Assembly (NCBI GenBank): GCA_000949895.1
Contig: JWIT01000002.1
Location: 248,001 to 312,000 of the forward strand
DNA: 64,000 bases
Direction of reading: 5' to 3'
Source of the DNA: Agrobacterium arsenijevicii
GTDB lineage: Bacteria > Pseudomonadota > Alphaproteobacteria > Rhizobiales > Rhizobiaceae
The notes under the pieces were generated by a model that made no database searches, was not told the origin of the DNA, and was given only the letters and a program-made list of their open reading frames with translations. The translations under genes and the position numbers were made by a program. Below, piece by piece: positions 10,341 through 20,266 of this stretch (within the stretch, counting starts at the first letter, position 1; each line of letters opens with the position of its first letter).

Positions 10341-11042
10341 ATGGCGGCAATGCTTGAGGTCTCCAATCTGAAATCCTGGTACGGCGAAAGCCAGGCGCTG
10401 CACGGCGTCGATCTGACCGTCGGCGAAGGTGAAACAATCACCATTCTCGGGCGCAACGGTGTGGGCAAGACCACGACGCTGCGCACCATCATGGGCATTA
10501 TCCGCAACCGCAAGGGTGTGATCAAGCTCGGCGGCAAGGATCTGATGCCAGTGCCGCTGCATCGCACGGCGAAATACGGCCTCGGTTTCGTGCCGGAAGA
10601 GCGCGGTATTTTCGCGACGCTGAGCGTCGAGGAGAACCTGAAACTGCCGCCCGTCGTCGCGTCCGGCGGCATGACGCTCGATGAAATCTACGAGTTGTTT
10701 CCCAATCTTTACGAACGCCGCACCAGCCCCGGCACCAAGCTTTCCGGCGGCGAGCAGCAGATGCTTGCCATGGCGCGAATCTTACGCACCGGGGTCAAGG
10801 TTCTTCTGCTCGACGAGCCGACCGAAGGGCTTGCGCCTGTTATCGTGCAGCGCATCGGCGAAGTACTGAAAACACTGAAAAGCCGCGGGATGACGATTGT
10901 TCTGGTCGAGCAGAATTTCCGTTTCGCAAGCCGCATCGCGGACCGTTTCTACCTGATGGATCATGGCCAGATGGTTAGCAATTTTCCGGTGGGCGAGCTT
11001 TCCGACCGCATGGGCGAACTCAATAAAGTGCTGGGGGTTTAA
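10341..11042 (+). CDS. ABC transporter ATP-binding protein, LivF type
   Basis: A 233-aa ATPase, normal length for LivF. Walker A GRNGVGKTTT is near residue 38, the signature LSGGEQQML near residue 134 and LLLDEPTEGLAP near 155. The ATG at 10341 is preceded by GGAGG and begins MAAMLEVSNL; an earlier in-frame start would overlap the first ATPase gene by about 60 bases and lacks support. Confidence 0.9.
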   Translation: MAAMLEVSNLKSWYGESQALHGVDLTVGEGETITILGRNGVGKTTTLRTIMGIIRNRKGVIKLGGKDLMPVPLHRTAKYGLGFVPEERGIFATLSVEENLKLPPVVASGGMTLDEIYELFPNLYERRTSPGTKLSGGEQQMLAMARILRTGVKVLLLDEPTEGLAPVIVQRIGEVLKTLKSRGMTIVLVEQNFRFASRIADRFYLMDHGQMVSNFPVGELSDRMGELNKVLGV

Positions 11043-11044
11043 CG

Positions 11045-11932
11045 ATGACGATGCTCTTCGGCGTTCCAATTCAGGCCCTGCTCGGGCAATTGCTGATAGG
11101 CCTTATCAACGGGTCGTTTTATGCGCTGCTATCGCTCGGCCTTGCCGTCATTTTCGGCCTGCTGCGCGTCATCAATTTTGCCCATGGCGCGCAATATATG
11201 CTCGGCGCTTTCGTCGCCTTTCTCGGCCTGCAATATTTCGGCATCAATTTCTGGTGGGCGCTGGTGGTGACGCCGCTTGTCGTCGCACTTTTCGGCGCCA
11301 TCGTTGAACGTCTCATGCTGTCGCGACTTTATGATCTTGATCCGCTCTACGGGCTGCTCTTCACCTTCGGTCTGGCGCTGGTGGTGGAAGGCACTTTCCG
11401 CTGGCTTTATGGCGCTGCGGGTCAACCCTATTCGGTTCCGCGCGAGCTTGCCGGCGGCACCAATCTCGGTTTCATGTTCCTGCCGAACTATCGCGCTTTT
11501 GTCGTCGTCATCTCGCTTGTCGCCTGCATCGCCACCTGGGCGCTGATCGAAAAGACGAGGCTCGGCTCCTATCTGCGCGCGGCGACGGAAAACCCGACGC
11601 TGGTGCAGGCTTTCGGCATCAACGTGCCGGTGCTTCTGACGCTGACCTACGCGTTGGGTGCGGGCCTTGCCGGTTTTACCGGCGTGCTTGCAGCGCCGAT
11701 CTATCAGGTCTCGCCGCTGATGGGCACCAACCTCATCATCGTTGTCTTCGCCGTCGTCGTGGTTGGCGGCATGGGCTCGATCATGGGCGCCATCGTCACC
11801 GGTTATATGCTGGGTATCGCCGAAGGCCTGACCAAGGTGTTCTACCCGGAAGCGTCCAACATCGTCATCTTCGTCATCATGGCCTTTGTGCTGCTCATCC
11901 GCCCCGCCGGACTTTTCGGAAAGGACGCCTGA
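11045..11932 (+). CDS. Branched-chain-type ABC transporter permease, LivH type
   Basis: A 295-aa integral membrane protein with about eight hydrophobic segments. The family motif LGLAVIFGLLRVINFAHG is at residues 30-50 and the conserved region GINV...LGAGLAGFTGVLAAPIY at about 195-225. The gene starts 2 bases after the LivF-type stop and its own stop is 1 base before the next start, so the five transporter genes are one transcriptional unit. Confidence 0.92.
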   Translation: MTMLFGVPIQALLGQLLIGLINGSFYALLSLGLAVIFGLLRVINFAHGAQYMLGAFVAFLGLQYFGINFWWALVVTPLVVALFGAIVERLMLSRLYDLDPLYGLLFTFGLALVVEGTFRWLYGAAGQPYSVPRELAGGTNLGFMFLPNYRAFVVVISLVACIATWALIEKTRLGSYLRAATENPTLVQAFGINVPVLLTLTYALGAGLAGFTGVLAAPIYQVSPLMGTNLIIVVFAVVVVGGMGSIMGAIVTGYMLGIAEGLTKVFYPEASNIVIFVIMAFVLLIRPAGLFGKDA

Positions 11933-11933
11933 T

Positions 11934-12941
11934 ATGTCCAAAGCCACCCATAGCCCCACTGCCGGTGCAATGCCGCAGGCACAAGTCTCAACGACCGCCG
12001 GAACCATCAAGACCGTGCTCATTCTGGCAGGTCTTGCCGTGCTGATCGCCGCGCCGATGTTCGTTTATCCGATCTTTCTGATGAAGCTGCTGTGCTTCGC
12101 GCTGTTTGCCTGCGCCTTCAATCTGCTGATCGGCTACACCGGGCTGCTGTCCTTCGGCCATGCGGCATTTTTCGGCGGTGCTGCCTATTTCACCGCCTAT
12201 TCGGTGAAGGAATGGGGCGTGACGCCGGAAATCGGCCTTGTGATCGGCATGGCGGGTGCAGCCCTTCTCGGCCTCGTTATCGGCTTTTTCGCCATTCGTC
12301 GTCAGGGCATCTATTTCGCCATGATCACGCTGGCACTGTCGCAGATGTTCTATTTCTTCTGCCTTCAGGCGCCGTTTACCCATGGTGAGGATGGCTTGCA
12401 GGGCGTGCCGCGCGGCCATCTCTTCGGCCTTCTCGATCTCAATGCGCCGCTGAACATCTACTACACGGTGCTGGCCTTTTTTGTGCTGGCACTTCTCGTC
12501 ATCTGGCGTTTCGTCAACTCGCCCTTCGGCATGATCCTGAAATCCATCCGCGAGAACGAGCAGCGCGCCATTTCACTCGGCTACAGCGTGCAGCGCTACA
12601 AGCTCGGCGCCTTCGTCATGTCGGCGGCGCTTGCCGGTCTTGCGGGTGGCCTGAAGGCGCTGGTCTTCCAGTTCGCAACCCTGACCGACGTGGCCTGGCA
12701 GATGTCGGGCGAGGTGATCCTGATGACCCTGCTTGGCGGTATCGGCACCATGATCGGCCCGATTTTCGGCGCGGGTCTCGTCGTCGCGCTGCAGAACTAC
12801 CTCGCAACATCGGATTTTCCCGTCACCATCATTACCGGCCTCGTTTTTATGGCCTGCGTTCTGGTGTTCCGGCGTGGTTTGATCGGTGAGTTTTACGCTT
12901 CGCGGCTGGGACGAAAACTAGGGTTCCAGCACCGCAGCTAA
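11934..12941 (+). CDS. Branched-chain-type ABC transporter permease, LivM type
   Basis: A 335-aa membrane protein. After a short polar N-terminus (about 25 residues) it has repeated hydrophobic segments and the LivM motifs NLLIGYTGLLSFGHAAF near residue 63 and SLGYSV near 210. It is the last transporter subunit; about 75 bases separate it from the GMC oxidoreductase gene, with no terminator visible between them, so read-through into the catabolic genes is likely. Confidence 0.9.
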   Translation: MSKATHSPTAGAMPQAQVSTTAGTIKTVLILAGLAVLIAAPMFVYPIFLMKLLCFALFACAFNLLIGYTGLLSFGHAAFFGGAAYFTAYSVKEWGVTPEIGLVIGMAGAALLGLVIGFFAIRRQGIYFAMITLALSQMFYFFCLQAPFTHGEDGLQGVPRGHLFGLLDLNAPLNIYYTVLAFFVLALLVIWRFVNSPFGMILKSIRENEQRAISLGYSVQRYKLGAFVMSAALAGLAGGLKALVFQFATLTDVAWQMSGEVILMTLLGGIGTMIGPIFGAGLVVALQNYLATSDFPVTIITGLVFMACVLVFRRGLIGEFYASRLGRKLGFQHRS

Positions 12942-13016
12942 AAGTCTTTTTAAAACAAGCAAAAGGCATCCTCTGCGCCCCGGACGGCGCGGCAAGGGCG
13001 CCGCATGGAGAAGAGC

Positions 13017-14612
13017 ATGGGCGAATATGACTATATCGTCATCGGAGCGGGGAGTGCCGGATGCGTTCTCGCCAACCGCCTTTCGAAAGACCCGAACAAC
13101 CGCGTCCTGCTGCTGGAAGCGGGCGGCAACGATAATTATCACTGGATCCATATTCCGGTCGGTTATCTCTATTGCATCAACAATCCGCGCACCGACTGGT
13201 GTTTCAAGACGGCGGAGGAGCCGGGGCTTAACGGTCGCTCGCTGATCTATCCGCGCGGCAAGGTTCTGGGCGGCTGCTCCTCGATCAATGGCATGATCTA
13301 TATGCGTGGCCAGGCGCGCGACTATGACGTCTGGCGCCAGCTTGGCTGCGAAGGCTGGGGGTGGAACGACATCCTGCCCTATTTCCTGAAATCGGAAGAT
13401 TTTTATCGCGGCAAGAGCGATGCGCATTCCTCCGGTGGCGAATGGCGGGTGGAGAAGGCGCGCGTGCGCTGGGATGTGCTGGATGCCTTTCAAAAAGCGG
13501 CGGGTGAAGCGGGCATCCCCGCGACCGAGGATTTCAACCGCGGCGACAATGAGGGGGCCGGCTATTTCGATGTCAACCAGCGGTCCGGCTGGCGCTGGAA
13601 CACGGCCAAGGCCTTTCTGAAGCCGGTGCTTGCCCGCAAGAACCTGACGGTTTTGACCAAGGCCCATGTCAAGCGTCTCGTCATCGAAGAAGGCCGGGTA
13701 ACCGGCGTCGAGTTCCACCATGACGGTGTTTTGAAAAAGGCGCGTGCGCGGCGCGAGACAGTGCTTTCCGCCGGTGCGGTCGGTTCGCCGCATGTTCTGG
13801 AGCTTTCCGGTGTCGGCCGTGGCGATGTGCTGCAGGCCGCCGGCATCGATACGGTGACAGAAGTTCAGGGCGTGGGCGAGAACCTGCAGGACCATCTGCA
13901 ATTGCGCATGGTCTACAAGGTTTCCGGCGTTCTGACCTTGAATGAAAGGGCCTCGACCCTGTTCGGCAAGGCAAGGATCGGCCTTGAATATGCGCTGACT
14001 CGCTCCGGGCCGATGTCGATGGCGCCGAGCCAGCTGGGTGTCTTCACCCGCTCATCGCCGGAAAAGGAAACCGCTGATCTGGAATATCATGTCCAGCCGG
14101 TTTCGCTCGACAAGTTTGGCGATCCGGTTCACACTTTTCCGGCCATCACGGCAAGTGTCTGCAATCTGCGGCCGGAAAGCCGAGGCTCGGTGCATGTGAA
14201 AGGACCGGATTTCGCCATGCAGCCGGAAATCCGCCCGAACTATCTGTCTACCGAAGGCGACCGCCAGGTTGCCATCGATTCCATGCGGCTGACACGCCGC
14301 ATCGTCGCCCAGCCCGCCTTTGCCCGGTTCAAGCCGCAGGAATATCGGCCCGGCCCGTCTTTTGAAAACGACAGTGATCTGGCTCGCGCTGCGGGCGATA
14401 TAGGCACGACTATATTCCACCCCGTCGGCACGCTTCGTATGGGATCGGATATGGAAAGCGTTGTCGATACGCGACTGAAATTCCGCAAGCTTGCAGGACT
14501 GCGCGTTGCGGACGCGTCGATCATGCCGAGGATCACGTCCGGAAATACCAATTCACCAACGATCATGATTGCCGAAAAGGCTGCCGACATGATCCTTGCG
14601 GATAATCGTTGA
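13017..14612 (+). CDS. GMC-family FAD-dependent alcohol dehydrogenase (choline dehydrogenase-like)
   Basis: A 531-aa flavoprotein of the glucose-methanol-choline family. It starts with the FAD-binding [19 protein letters not shown], has [17 protein letters not shown] sequence ([15 protein letters not shown]) near residue 80, the second GMC signature ([15 protein letters not shown]) near residue 250, and near the C-terminus the catalytic region HPVGTLRMG followed by [14 protein letters not shown] favour the ATG at 13017 because GGAGAAG lies just before it; an ATG four codons upstream is possible. Such enzymes oxidise primary alcohols to aldehydes, passing electrons to quinones. The substrate is unknown; the neighbours suggest an alcohol related to C4 hydroxy acids. 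Confidence 0.87.
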   Translation: MGEYDYIVIGAGSAGCVLANRLSKDPNNRVLLLEAGGNDNYHWIHIPVGYLYCINNPRTDWCFKTAEEPGLNGRSLIYPRGKVLGGCSSINGMIYMRGQARDYDVWRQLGCEGWGWNDILPYFLKSEDFYRGKSDAHSSGGEWRVEKARVRWDVLDAFQKAAGEAGIPATEDFNRGDNEGAGYFDVNQRSGWRWNTAKAFLKPVLARKNLTVLTKAHVKRLVIEEGRVTGVEFHHDGVLKKARARRETVLSAGAVGSPHVLELSGVGRGDVLQAAGIDTVTEVQGVGENLQDHLQLRMVYKVSGVLTLNERASTLFGKARIGLEYALTRSGPMSMAPSQLGVFTRSSPEKETADLEYHVQPVSLDKFGDPVHTFPAITASVCNLRPESRGSVHVKGPDFAMQPEIRPNYLSTEGDRQVAIDSMRLTRRIVAQPAFARFKPQEYRPGPSFENDSDLARAAGDIGTTIFHPVGTLRMGSDMESVVDTRLKFRKLAGLRVADASIMPRITSGNTNSPTIMIAEKAADMILADNR

Positions 14613-14625
14613 GAGGAGCGCTCCC

Positions 14626-15506
14626 ATGAAGACCGTCGCTTTTATCGGACTTGGACATATGGGCCTGCCGATGGCAGCCAATCTCGTCAAGGCGGGCTTT
14701 ACCGTCAGGGGGTTCGATCTGTCCGAAACCTGCTGTACGGCGGCGCGGGAGGCAGGCATCCCCGTCGCGGCGGATGCTGACGAAGCCACGGATGCGGCGG
14801 AGGTGATCATCACCATGTTGCCAAAGGGCGAACATGTCGTTTCGGTTTATGGTGATCTTGCCCGAAAGGTCTCTGCCGGCACGCTGCTTGTCGATTGCTC
14901 GACGGTGGATATGGAAAGTGCCCTGAAGGCGCACGAACTGGCCGCAGCCGCCGGTTGCCCCTCGGTCGATGCCCCGGTCTCCGGCGGTACGGGCGGGGCC
15001 GCCGCCGGTACATTGACCTTCATGTGCGGTGGCGAGACGCAAGCCTTTTCGGCGGCAAAACCGGTGCTGGAGGCGATGGGCAAGAAGATCGTCCATTGCG
15101 GCAAGGGCGGTAACGGGCAGGCGGCCAAGATCTGCAACAACATGATCCTCGGCATTTCCATGATTGCGGTTTCCGAGGCCTTCGTGCTGGGTGAAAGGCT
15201 CGGCCTTTCGCATCAGGCGCTGTTCGATGTCGCTTCCACCTCCTCCGGCCAATGCTGGTCGCTCACCACCTATTGCCCGGTGCCGGGGCCGGTGCCGACA
15301 TCGCCCGCCAACAAGGACTACCAACCGGGTTTCGCCGCAGCACTGATGCTGAAGGATCTGAAGCTTTCGCAGGCGGCGGCAAACGGAACCGGGGCCTCCA
15401 CTCCGCTCGGTGCTGCGGCATCGGCCCTCTATGAAAACTTCGTCGACGAGGGCGGTGGCGCGCGTGATTTCTCCGCCATTGTCGAAATGCTGCGCGGGGG
15501 CGAGGC

Positions 15507-15510
<4 letters not shown>
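14626..15510 (+). CDS. 3-hydroxyisobutyrate dehydrogenase-like NAD(P)-dependent beta-hydroxyacid dehydrogenase
   Basis: A 294-aa enzyme of the beta-hydroxyacid dehydrogenase family. The N-terminus AFIGLGHMGLPMAANL binds the dinucleotide; DAPVSGGTGGA is the substrate-binding signature near residue 120; and GNGQAAKICNN carries the catalytic lysine near residue 170. The resemblance to valine-pathway MmsB is good (length, CWSLTTYCPVPGP region), but the rest of the valine pathway is not here, so it may act on another beta-hydroxy acid. The ATG at 14626 follows GAGAGGAG. It overlaps the next gene by 4 bases. Confidence 0.85.
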
Positions 15511-17462
<1,952 letters not shown>

Positions 17463-17466
17463 GCCG

Positions 17467-18252
17467 ATGGAGGATCAACCGAAAACCGTTCTGGTCACGG
17501 GTTCCACCAGCGGCATTGGGCTTGCCATCGCCAAGCGTTTTGCCGAGGCGGGATTTCTGGTCGCCGTCCATGGCATAGAGACGCCGGAGGAAGCGACGCA
17601 GGCTCTGGAAATGGTTGCGAAGGTGGCGCGGCACAGGCCGGTCTATTTTTCCGCTAATCTCGCGAAATATGAGGAAAGCGCGCATCTGCCGGACACCGTT
17701 ATCGCCGAGTTCGGTCACATCGATGTGCTCGTCAATAATGCCGGCATCCAGAAGGTTGCGCCGATTGACGAGTTCGATTTCGCCGATTTCTCCCGCATCG
17801 TCGCCATCTCGCTCGACAGCGCTTTTCATACGATCCATGCGGCGCTGCCCGGTATGAAGGAAAGGGGCTGGGGGCGCATCGTCAATATCGCTTCCGCGCA
17901 TGGGTTGCGTGCCTCACCCTTCAAGGCGCCTTACGTGGCGAACAAACATGCCGTGGTGGGCCTGACAAAAAGCGTGGCGTTGGAGGTGGCCGAACTCGGC
18001 ATTACCTGCAACGCCATCTGCCCCGGCTACGTCTGGACGCCGCTCGTTGCCACGCAGGTCGCCGATCAGGCGCGGGTGCACGGCATGAGCGAGGAGGATG
18101 TGGTGAAGAAGGTGATACTTGCGCCACAGCCGACGCGGCGTTTCGTGCAACCGGAGGAAGTGGCGGAAATGGCGCTTTATCTCTCCGGCGATATGGCCCG
18201 TTCCATCACCGGCACGACCATTTCCATTGATGGCGGCTGGACCGCGAAATAA
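17467..18252 (+). CDS. bdhA: D-3-hydroxybutyrate dehydrogenase (short-chain dehydrogenase)
   Basis: A 261-aa short-chain dehydrogenase. TGSTSGIG near residue 12 binds NAD, NNAGIQ near residue 90 is the structural motif, and the catalytic Ser-Tyr-Lys set is visible as IASAHG and YVANK near residues 142-160. Length and the LRASPFKAPYVANKHAVVGLTK region fit 3-hydroxybutyrate dehydrogenase, which interconverts 3-hydroxybutyrate and acetoacetate. It starts 4 bases after the acetoacetate ligase stop. Other short-chain dehydrogenase activities cannot be excluded from sequence alone. Confidence 0.85.
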   Translation: MEDQPKTVLVTGSTSGIGLAIAKRFAEAGFLVAVHGIETPEEATQALEMVAKVARHRPVYFSANLAKYEESAHLPDTVIAEFGHIDVLVNNAGIQKVAPIDEFDFADFSRIVAISLDSAFHTIHAALPGMKERGWGRIVNIASAHGLRASPFKAPYVANKHAVVGLTKSVALEVAELGITCNAICPGYVWTPLVATQVADQARVHGMSEEDVVKKVILAPQPTRRFVQPEEVAEMALYLSGDMARSITGTTISIDGGWTAK

Positions 18253-18375
18253 TTCCGGAGCACTCGTCTTTAGCGAACCATCTCGCCTTCTTCCGGTATT
18301 GTTAGGCGATTTCAATACTGTATAGTTTTCGTGGACGGCGGGGGTCCGCGCCGTGTTCACGGAACAAGCGGTAGA

Positions 18376-19416
18376 ATGAACACAGGGTTTTTTGAAGCTC
18401 CGTTAGCGCGCTCGCGTTTCGATACGCGTCAGGTGCCGAAGCGCGACGCCATGGCGTTGTGGCGGGATTCGATCAACGTGCTTTTTGATGCCCGCCTGCG
18501 CAGATCGCAAGATGACGGTTTTTTCGCCAGTGTCGATGCCGCCTTCATCGGCAACGTCGCGCTGGGCCGCACCCAGTCCTCCGCGCAGGATTTCGACCGC
18601 TCGCGCCATAAGCTTGCCCGCGACGGTATGGACGGGTTTCTCCTGCAATTTTACGCCAGCGGACAAAGCATGTCGCGGCGCGGCTCGGGCGAGACCGCCG
18701 GTCCCGGAGACCTCTACATCATCGACATGGCGCAGCCGCTGGCGACCGCAACCACGGATCACGATCATCTGAGCCTTGTCGTGCCGCGACGGCTGCTGGA
18801 GGGCAGGCTTGTCGGTTCTGGCAACAATCACGAGCGCGTGCTGCCGGCCGGTCTGCCCCTGGTATCGCTGCTGCGGGAAACGATGACGAGCGTTTACCGC
18901 CATTTCGACGTCATGAACGCCAATGACGGTGCGGCGACCGTCTCACCGCTTTTGGAACTGGCCGCCGCAGCCATCAATAATCATGTCCGCGAAGACAATG
19001 CACAGGGTGTTCAGCGCGCTCTTCGGGCATCCATCCGGCGCTATATCGACAATCACCTTCTCGATCCGGCCTTGTCGGTGGACAAGGTCATGGGCGAATT
19101 CGGCGTGTCGCGACGCACGGTTTACCGGCTTTTCGAACCGCTGGGCGGTTTTTCGGCCTGTATCACCCACAGGCGCCTCGAACGGGCGATGGATTTCCTG
19201 CGGGCGCCGCAGTCGGCCCATATGACGGTTGCCGAGGTGGCGGCGTCCTATGGCTTCACCAATCCGGAAAATTTCAGCCGCGTTTTCAAGAAGACCTTTG
19301 GTCTGTCGCCGCGCCAGATGCGGCATTTCGCATCGGAAAACCGCGATATCACGCCGGATATTCTCAAACCCGATAGTGCGGAATGGACACGGTGGATCGT
19401 GCAGCTCGGCCGCTGA
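18376..19416 (+). CDS. AraC-family transcriptional regulator
   Basis: A 346-aa regulator. The N-terminal about 200 residues resemble the AraC-binding-like domain found in many rhizobial regulators; the C-terminal 100 residues carry two helix-turn-helix units (DKVMGEFGVSRRTVYRLFEP and VAEVAASYGFTNPENFSRVFKKTFG). I use the ATG at 18376; an upstream in-frame start at 18331 has no obvious ribosome site. It closes the transporter/ketone-body block and shares its direction, so it may regulate those genes, perhaps with the LysR protein at the other end. Confidence 0.88.
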   Translation: MNTGFFEAPLARSRFDTRQVPKRDAMALWRDSINVLFDARLRRSQDDGFFASVDAAFIGNVALGRTQSSAQDFDRSRHKLARDGMDGFLLQFYASGQSMSRRGSGETAGPGDLYIIDMAQPLATATTDHDHLSLVVPRRLLEGRLVGSGNNHERVLPAGLPLVSLLRETMTSVYRHFDVMNANDGAATVSPLLELAAAAINNHVREDNAQGVQRALRASIRRYIDNHLLDPALSVDKVMGEFGVSRRTVYRLFEPLGGFSACITHRRLERAMDFLRAPQSAHMTVAEVAASYGFTNPENFSRVFKKTFGLSPRQMRHFASENRDITPDILKPDSAEWTRWIVQLGR

Positions 19417-19934
19417 CGCGATTGTTGCGGAGCCGATCTGACACTGTGTGACGGATTGTTGGCACAATCCGACCATTCGTTCCGCCTGCGCCGTTGCAGG
19501 GATGCGCTTGCACGGCGGGCGTGCCACAGTACGAACGTTGTTTTTAATCGATATTTTGCCTGACAATCATGATGTTACGAATCCTCAATTTTCTGGAGAT
19601 GCTGCCCGTATGGCGGGTGCGTCGCCACGACACGAAAAAATATCTTTCAGCGGCCAGTGGCCATTGCGAATTTGAAACTGCGGGACCAGCGTTGTTGCTG
19701 GCAATTTCTGAAATCCCGTCGGAGACCCCATGCGAAACGGAGGATGCCGATGCCCGGCGGCCGGTTTCCTGGCTGGGGCTAGGGCAGAGTTTCAGCGCGG
19801 TCGATGAGCGTGACGGCGCCGGTTCGGATACATCCCGTCTTCCGGTCATCGAGTACGGCTGAAGCGCATTCCGGCGTCTGGAACAAACTGCGGCCCTGTG
19901 GATTGAATCGACAGGGTTACAGGGAGTGAAAGAC
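19417..19934. other. Gap between the AraC gene and the small membrane protein gene
   Basis: About 518 bases with no recognisable family. One plus-strand frame of 97 codons is listed separately at low confidence. I see no clear terminator, repeat or RNA-like fold here. Confidence 0.4.
19569..19862 (+). CDS. Hypothetical protein, uncertain
   Basis: A 97-codon frame from ATG at 19569 to TGA. Its third positions are mostly G or C, as in real genes of this window, but the protein matches no family I know and no convincing ribosome site precedes it. A minus-strand frame overlaps it (19544-19936) and is no better supported. It is listed so that the region is not left blank. Confidence 0.25.
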   Translation: MMLRILNFLEMLPVWRVRRHDTKKYLSAASGHCEFETAGPALLLAISEIPSETPCETEDADARRPVSWLGLGQSFSAVDERDGAGSDTSRLPVIEYG

Positions 19935-20162
19935 ATGGCCAGAGAAAATGCCAGCTATCTTGGCGGTCGGCACGATCCGAAAAACGAGACGGCTATGCGG
20001 GCGCGACAAGGGGTAAAAGGACGGCCCGTTCTTGTCATTTTGATCGTCAGTCTGCTGCTGGCGCTGGTGGTTTGGACGGTCGTCGAATATTCGGTTTTCG
20101 AACCCGATGGGAACCTGCAAAGCGTTCAGACGGAGACAACGCCAACGCCGCAAAACCCATGA
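19935..20162 (+). CDS. Small single-pass membrane protein, unknown function
   Basis: A 75-aa protein. Residues 1-28 are polar and basic (HDPKNE...RARQGVKG), residues 30-50 form one hydrophobic helix (VLVILIVSLLLALVVWTVV), and a short Thr/Pro-rich tail follows. GGGAG lies 8 bases before the ATG; a GTG three codons earlier is the alternative start. A 10-bp inverted repeat starts right after the stop codon, and the glucose dehydrogenase gene follows 104 bases later. I do not recognise a family. Confidence 0.6.
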   Translation: MARENASYLGGRHDPKNETAMRARQGVKGRPVLVILIVSLLLALVVWTVVEYSVFEPDGNLQSVQTETTPTPQNP

Positions 20163-20168
20163 CCACCA

Positions 20169-20190
20169 TGCCGTGAAATTTTTCACGGCA
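20169..20190. repeat. Perfect inverted repeat upstream of gcd
   Basis: TGCCGTGAAA (20169-20178) and TTTCACGGCA (20181-20190) form a perfect dyad with a 2-base centre. As RNA it could be a hairpin after the small gene (no clear T tail); as DNA it could be an operator for the glucose dehydrogenase gene 77 bases downstream. Confidence 0.5.
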
Positions 20191-20266
20191 AATGATGAGT
20201 TTGTATGGAACCAGATTGCCCCCAATTTCATTTCACGCAAAGTGACAGGAATCGGGGGTTTCATTC